Assembly: GCA_013350335.1 (NCBI GenBank)
Contig: CM023532.1
Location: forward strand, 32,365,708-32,429,707
DNA from: Chimonanthus salicifolius
Taxonomy: Eukaryota > Streptophyta > Magnoliopsida > Laurales > Calycanthaceae
DNA length: 64,000 nt
Direction of reading: 5' to 3'
In this document: positions 60,715-64,000 of the stretch, piece by piece
How the letters are laid out: each line of letters begins with the position of its first letter
Position numbering within the stretch: position 1 is the first letter of the stretch
Program-made: the position numbers and the translations under genes
The notes under the pieces: generated by a model
What the model saw: only the letters and a program-made list of their open reading frames with translations
Database searches by the model: none
What the model was told of the DNA's origin: nothing

Positions 60715-63700
60715 AGCATGGGCGGTTGCAGTCTCCCTTCCCCACCTGTAATGGAAGCATGCCGAGTGTCCAGGGTCTCATGTTGTTTATGAGGAATCTC
60801 ATTTCTCTACCCGTTTTTTTAGTGTGGTTTGTTACAGTGAGGCCTTTATCGACATTTAAACATGTTCTGTCTTAATTTTGGGGATATGGATAACAGTATC
60901 GATTGCATCTAAGTCACCTTTCCTTGGGAAGATTGGCATGGTTGCTTTTGGGTGTATGAATTCAACAAATTAGGAGGTTAGCTTTTTTATTTTCTTAGTT
61001 CCCTCTAAGCTCTCTATTAATTTCTTTCAACCTTGACTTGTCACCTGTCAGATTGCTTTTGTTTCAAGGGTTCTCCATTTGTAGATCACTGACAGTCCAA
61101 CTGATGTAATAATCTTGTAAAGTAGACTGTCTTGAGAAATTGTCCATTGCGAACTGGTTTACAAAAATTAGTGTGAAGAAAAAAATTGTCCAAGTTTCAC
61201 TAGTTAAATTCAGCCAATAATGTAATCCAAGGGCATTGGTTGAAAGTTCACACCAATTCGTGTCAAACTGGTAGACAATGGATGATTTCTTGCCTTTCCT
61301 CCTCTTTTCTTCTGCAAGGGTCTTATATTTTAGCAATGGCAGAGAGGAGCAACTGCAGGTGATTTTCCTTGACGACTCTCAAACCTATTTGTAAATGGGT
61401 AGATCCGGCTGAGACGACCTGTTGTCATGCGTCCTTGTAACACATTCAACAATATGATGTTTAGACACATTTAATGTGTGGTCTTGTTGGAAGAGTCTCT
61501 TCTGTCATATAAACAGTTATTCTGATCTGACCCACATCTGATATAGATTTGAACCAGCTAACCCTTATAAATAATGACTCAAACTGACATAGATCCAAAC
61601 TGAATCAGACTCTACTCGCTCTAAGACAGCCAGTGGAAAACCTTTGGATGAAGCTAGAACCTATTTGTAGCTGAGATTTCTCACTTGTATTGGAAGTACC
61701 AAAGTTGAATTTTTTTGAGCCGAGATTTTGAATAAAATATATAATTGGTAAAATGCCAAACTTAGCTTAGCTCAACTTCCTGAGGTCAATAAATTATCAG
61801 TTGCTACATAAGAGTATAATTTCAGGGCATTTTCTTTGAGATTATGCTCTGGTAATGCCAAAGGTCTTCATTGAAAAATTCCTAGTAGAAGCCATGGGTT
61901 GTTTTGCCATTTCGAAAAGTTAGTGAAAACCAAGTCCAAGTACTTACATTTATTAACTTTAATTATATTGAATTAAACAAGATGACATCCCCCAATATGT
62001 TCACAATGATGCAAATAAATTGAAATTAAAAAGTGATGTCTAAATTAAACCTGGAATTCTGCAAATGGAAGTGTTTAAAAATCTGGACAGGTCTGCAGCT
62101 GAAGCGTGGTCTGACCATGACTCGTTCAAAATCCGCGTTCTGGGAAAAGATGGAACACAAAAATCCATTGGTTCCCTATCGTCTTATGACATAATTTGTA
62201 CTGCAGCCTCTTATAATGACTATTCTTATTTGCAATTTTGTCATTTTATTTTTTTTCTTTTAATTTATAATGAGACGTACATAAGGCCACAAACTCGTAT
62301 AGATAGAATAAAAAAAATCAAATTAAGAGAGTTTGTTAGTGAGCGACTTACTTTATATTTTACGATAAAATAAAATTGAAAAAACATGCTTGAGATGAAT
62401 ACAATTTTGACATTATAAAATAATAAAATTACAACAAAAAAAAGAAGGAAAAGGAATCCTTTGCGAGGCATGTGGGCCAATGTGGTGGAGGATGAGCATG
62501 GCACTCCATTAGTGATAATACTAGCACCTATTCTTCCCCACCATTCCCATGAACCCACATATTCCATTCCCTCTTAAGTGCCAACCTTTTGATTTGATGC
62601 TTCTTGTTGAAATAGTTTTTAAAGTTCTTTTTAAAACTAAAATACACAGCGTCGGCTCGATCATAATTTGTTTCGTCCATTTTACTTTATTTCCTTCTGA
62701 TTTCACATTCTTATGAAAAAAAAATTACTTTAATTTCTAATTTTTATGGTCTTTGCATTTCCAATCGGCGACCTTGCTTCACTGCTGGGGTCGCACCATG
62801 GGTATGTATTATATTTGAAACTGTGGATTTATATTCCATCAATCCTAATCCTACGATCGATTTGGAAGAGCATTGGGTAAGATGCTCTGCTTTTCCATCT
62901 TCTCCACAAATCGGTATCATCTCTCTTTTAGGGTTCCAACTTCCAACCAGAGCCTCTGGGGCCTTCCAGAATTTGAAGATTGTGCATCTCTATTTTCAAC
63001 TTTTTATCAATTTTATTCATCTTAGCATTGATCTCATGAGGGTTGATCCCATCCCAACTTACGTCTTTAGCAACAGCCACTCCAAAACCTCTTGGGAGGA
63101 TGCCCCACATCCACACAAGACTCCCCTGGTTAACGCCGCTGAGACGTGAACTAGTGACCTCTTATTTCTTGAGACGGGAAGTAACCAGTTGAGCTACCCA
63201 ATGTTGGGTACTCAACATCTGCTTGATGTATGCAGATTTTCTAGTTTTTCTATGGCATCTCATACTTGTTTTGTTGTTTTTAATAATGACAGTAGAACAA
63301 AGATAATTGTAATGTTTTAGAAATCCAAATACCAGCTAAGAGTGTCGTGGGTCATAAGCTGATAACTTTCATAAAATTTACACATGCCATGCCTTCTTTT
63401 CAGAGATTATGTTTCATTACTGAACTCAACAAAGAAATCTCTGGGGAGAAGTTACAACTCTTGATTGTTGGCTATATCCGGCAATTGAGCCATAAGGTGC
63501 TTAGAAGCCTTCTGGAGTAAGAATTAGTATAAACAAATTAAGTTCTTACTGGAAGAGTTAATCAGTAATCAGTCCAATATGAACCAACCAGATCCTGTTT
63601 CTACTTAATCACTAATCATCTATCTTAGCAGAAGCTTCAATGCAGGGCCATACCCCGACAAGTGAATGCTGTATTCCTACTCCTAACGTGCATGAAAGAA

Positions 63701-63954
63701 TTGTGGCTCAAAAATACATACAACAATTAAGCTGATGATTAAAATTCAAGATAACATATAAATGCTATGTAATAGAATTTTTAGATTTCAACAGACCAAA
63801 AAAATTTCATTGAAATTTTTAATTGACGACAAACTTAATTTATATCTCTAATTTTATGTCCAATAAGATATGGAGCCTAAATTTGACTTTAGAAGGATCG
63901 GGATTTTGACCAAATTCAATATACTACCATTTTTTATAGCTCCTAAGCAACAAA
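60715..63954. other. 14-3-3 3' flank and intergenic region
   Basis: 60715 to about 60900 is the likely 14-3-3 3' UTR. The remainder holds a SINE on the minus strand (about 63011-63205) and otherwise AT-rich sequence. ORFs at 61064-61336, 62065-62373 and 62265-62567 show no recognisable domain. Confidence 0.6.
63011..63205 (-). mobile_element. tRNA-derived SINE (copy 2 of the 5915-6070 family)
   Basis: On the minus strand it reads GGGTAGCTCAACTGGTTAC (A box) and GAGGTCACTAGTTCACGTC (B box-like), then a body including GGGGCATCCTCCCAAGAGG and TTTTGGAGTGGCTGTTGC shared with the copy near 5.9 kb. This copy has the clearer A box. Target duplications were not resolved. Confidence 0.75.
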
Positions 63955-64000
63955 TCCGTTGTAGTCTAGTTGGTTAGGATACTCGGCTCTCACCCGAGAG
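63955..64000 (+). tRNA. tRNA-Glu (CTC), cut by the window edge
   Basis: Starts TCCGTTGTAGTCTAGTTGG, the usual plant tRNA-Glu 5' half with A box. An anticodon stem CTCGG/CCGAG encloses the loop CTCTCAC, giving anticodon CTC. The T arm and acceptor 3' strand lie beyond base 64000. Confidence 0.93.

Overview
This is nuclear DNA from a flowering plant. Every gene has GT-AG introns, the intergenic DNA is AT-rich, and the repeats are plant types: L1 and RTE LINE fragments, tRNA-derived SINEs, TRIM retrotransposons whose primer-binding site matches initiator tRNA-Met, and hAT- and Mutator-like MITEs. The species cannot be read from the window. Long TE-filled introns suggest a medium to large genome of a non-grass.

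Layout, all genes on the + strand. 1-6510 is intergenic, with a TRIM, a hAT-type MITE and a SINE. 6511-13686 is a SCAR/WAVE-type gene with an intact N-terminal SCAR homology domain, a 3 x 50-residue repeat, two frameshifts and no visible C-terminal VCA module. 13687-19089 is intergenic, with two long-TSD MITEs and an almost pristine SINE. 19429-31117 is an intact ten-exon plant-type phosphoenolpyruvate carboxylase (965 aa) with the non-C4 residues Ala774 and Arg884. 31118-36206 is intergenic. 36207-36669 is a single-exon Dof gene of the Dof1.5/COG1 kind with one frameshift inside the zinc-finger domain. 36670-42172 is intergenic, starting with a three-LTR TRIM. 42173-52874 is an eleven-exon putative plastid-targeted serine esterase/lipase (DUF676 type), frameshifted in exon 2. 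52875-56044 is intergenic, with an L1 remnant. 56045-60714 is an intact epsilon-like 14-3-3 gene of 261 aa. The window closes inside a tRNA-Glu(CTC) gene that starts at 63955.

The genes do not form a pathway cluster. They are independent plant genes: actin nucleation, anaplerotic carbon fixation, light/clock transcription, lipid or ester hydrolysis, and phosphoprotein binding. The most striking coding observation is that all four frameshifts, in three genes, move the frame by +1. That fits single-base insertions from assembly error as well as real decay, while the PEPC and 14-3-3 genes are clean. The most striking non-coding observation is a set of elements with different ends and TSD lengths (8, 9 and 10 bp) that share an interior rich in CGATATCGG-like words. 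No gene system that is clearly new was found. The novelty lies in the mobile elements and in the SCAR gene without a VCA module.
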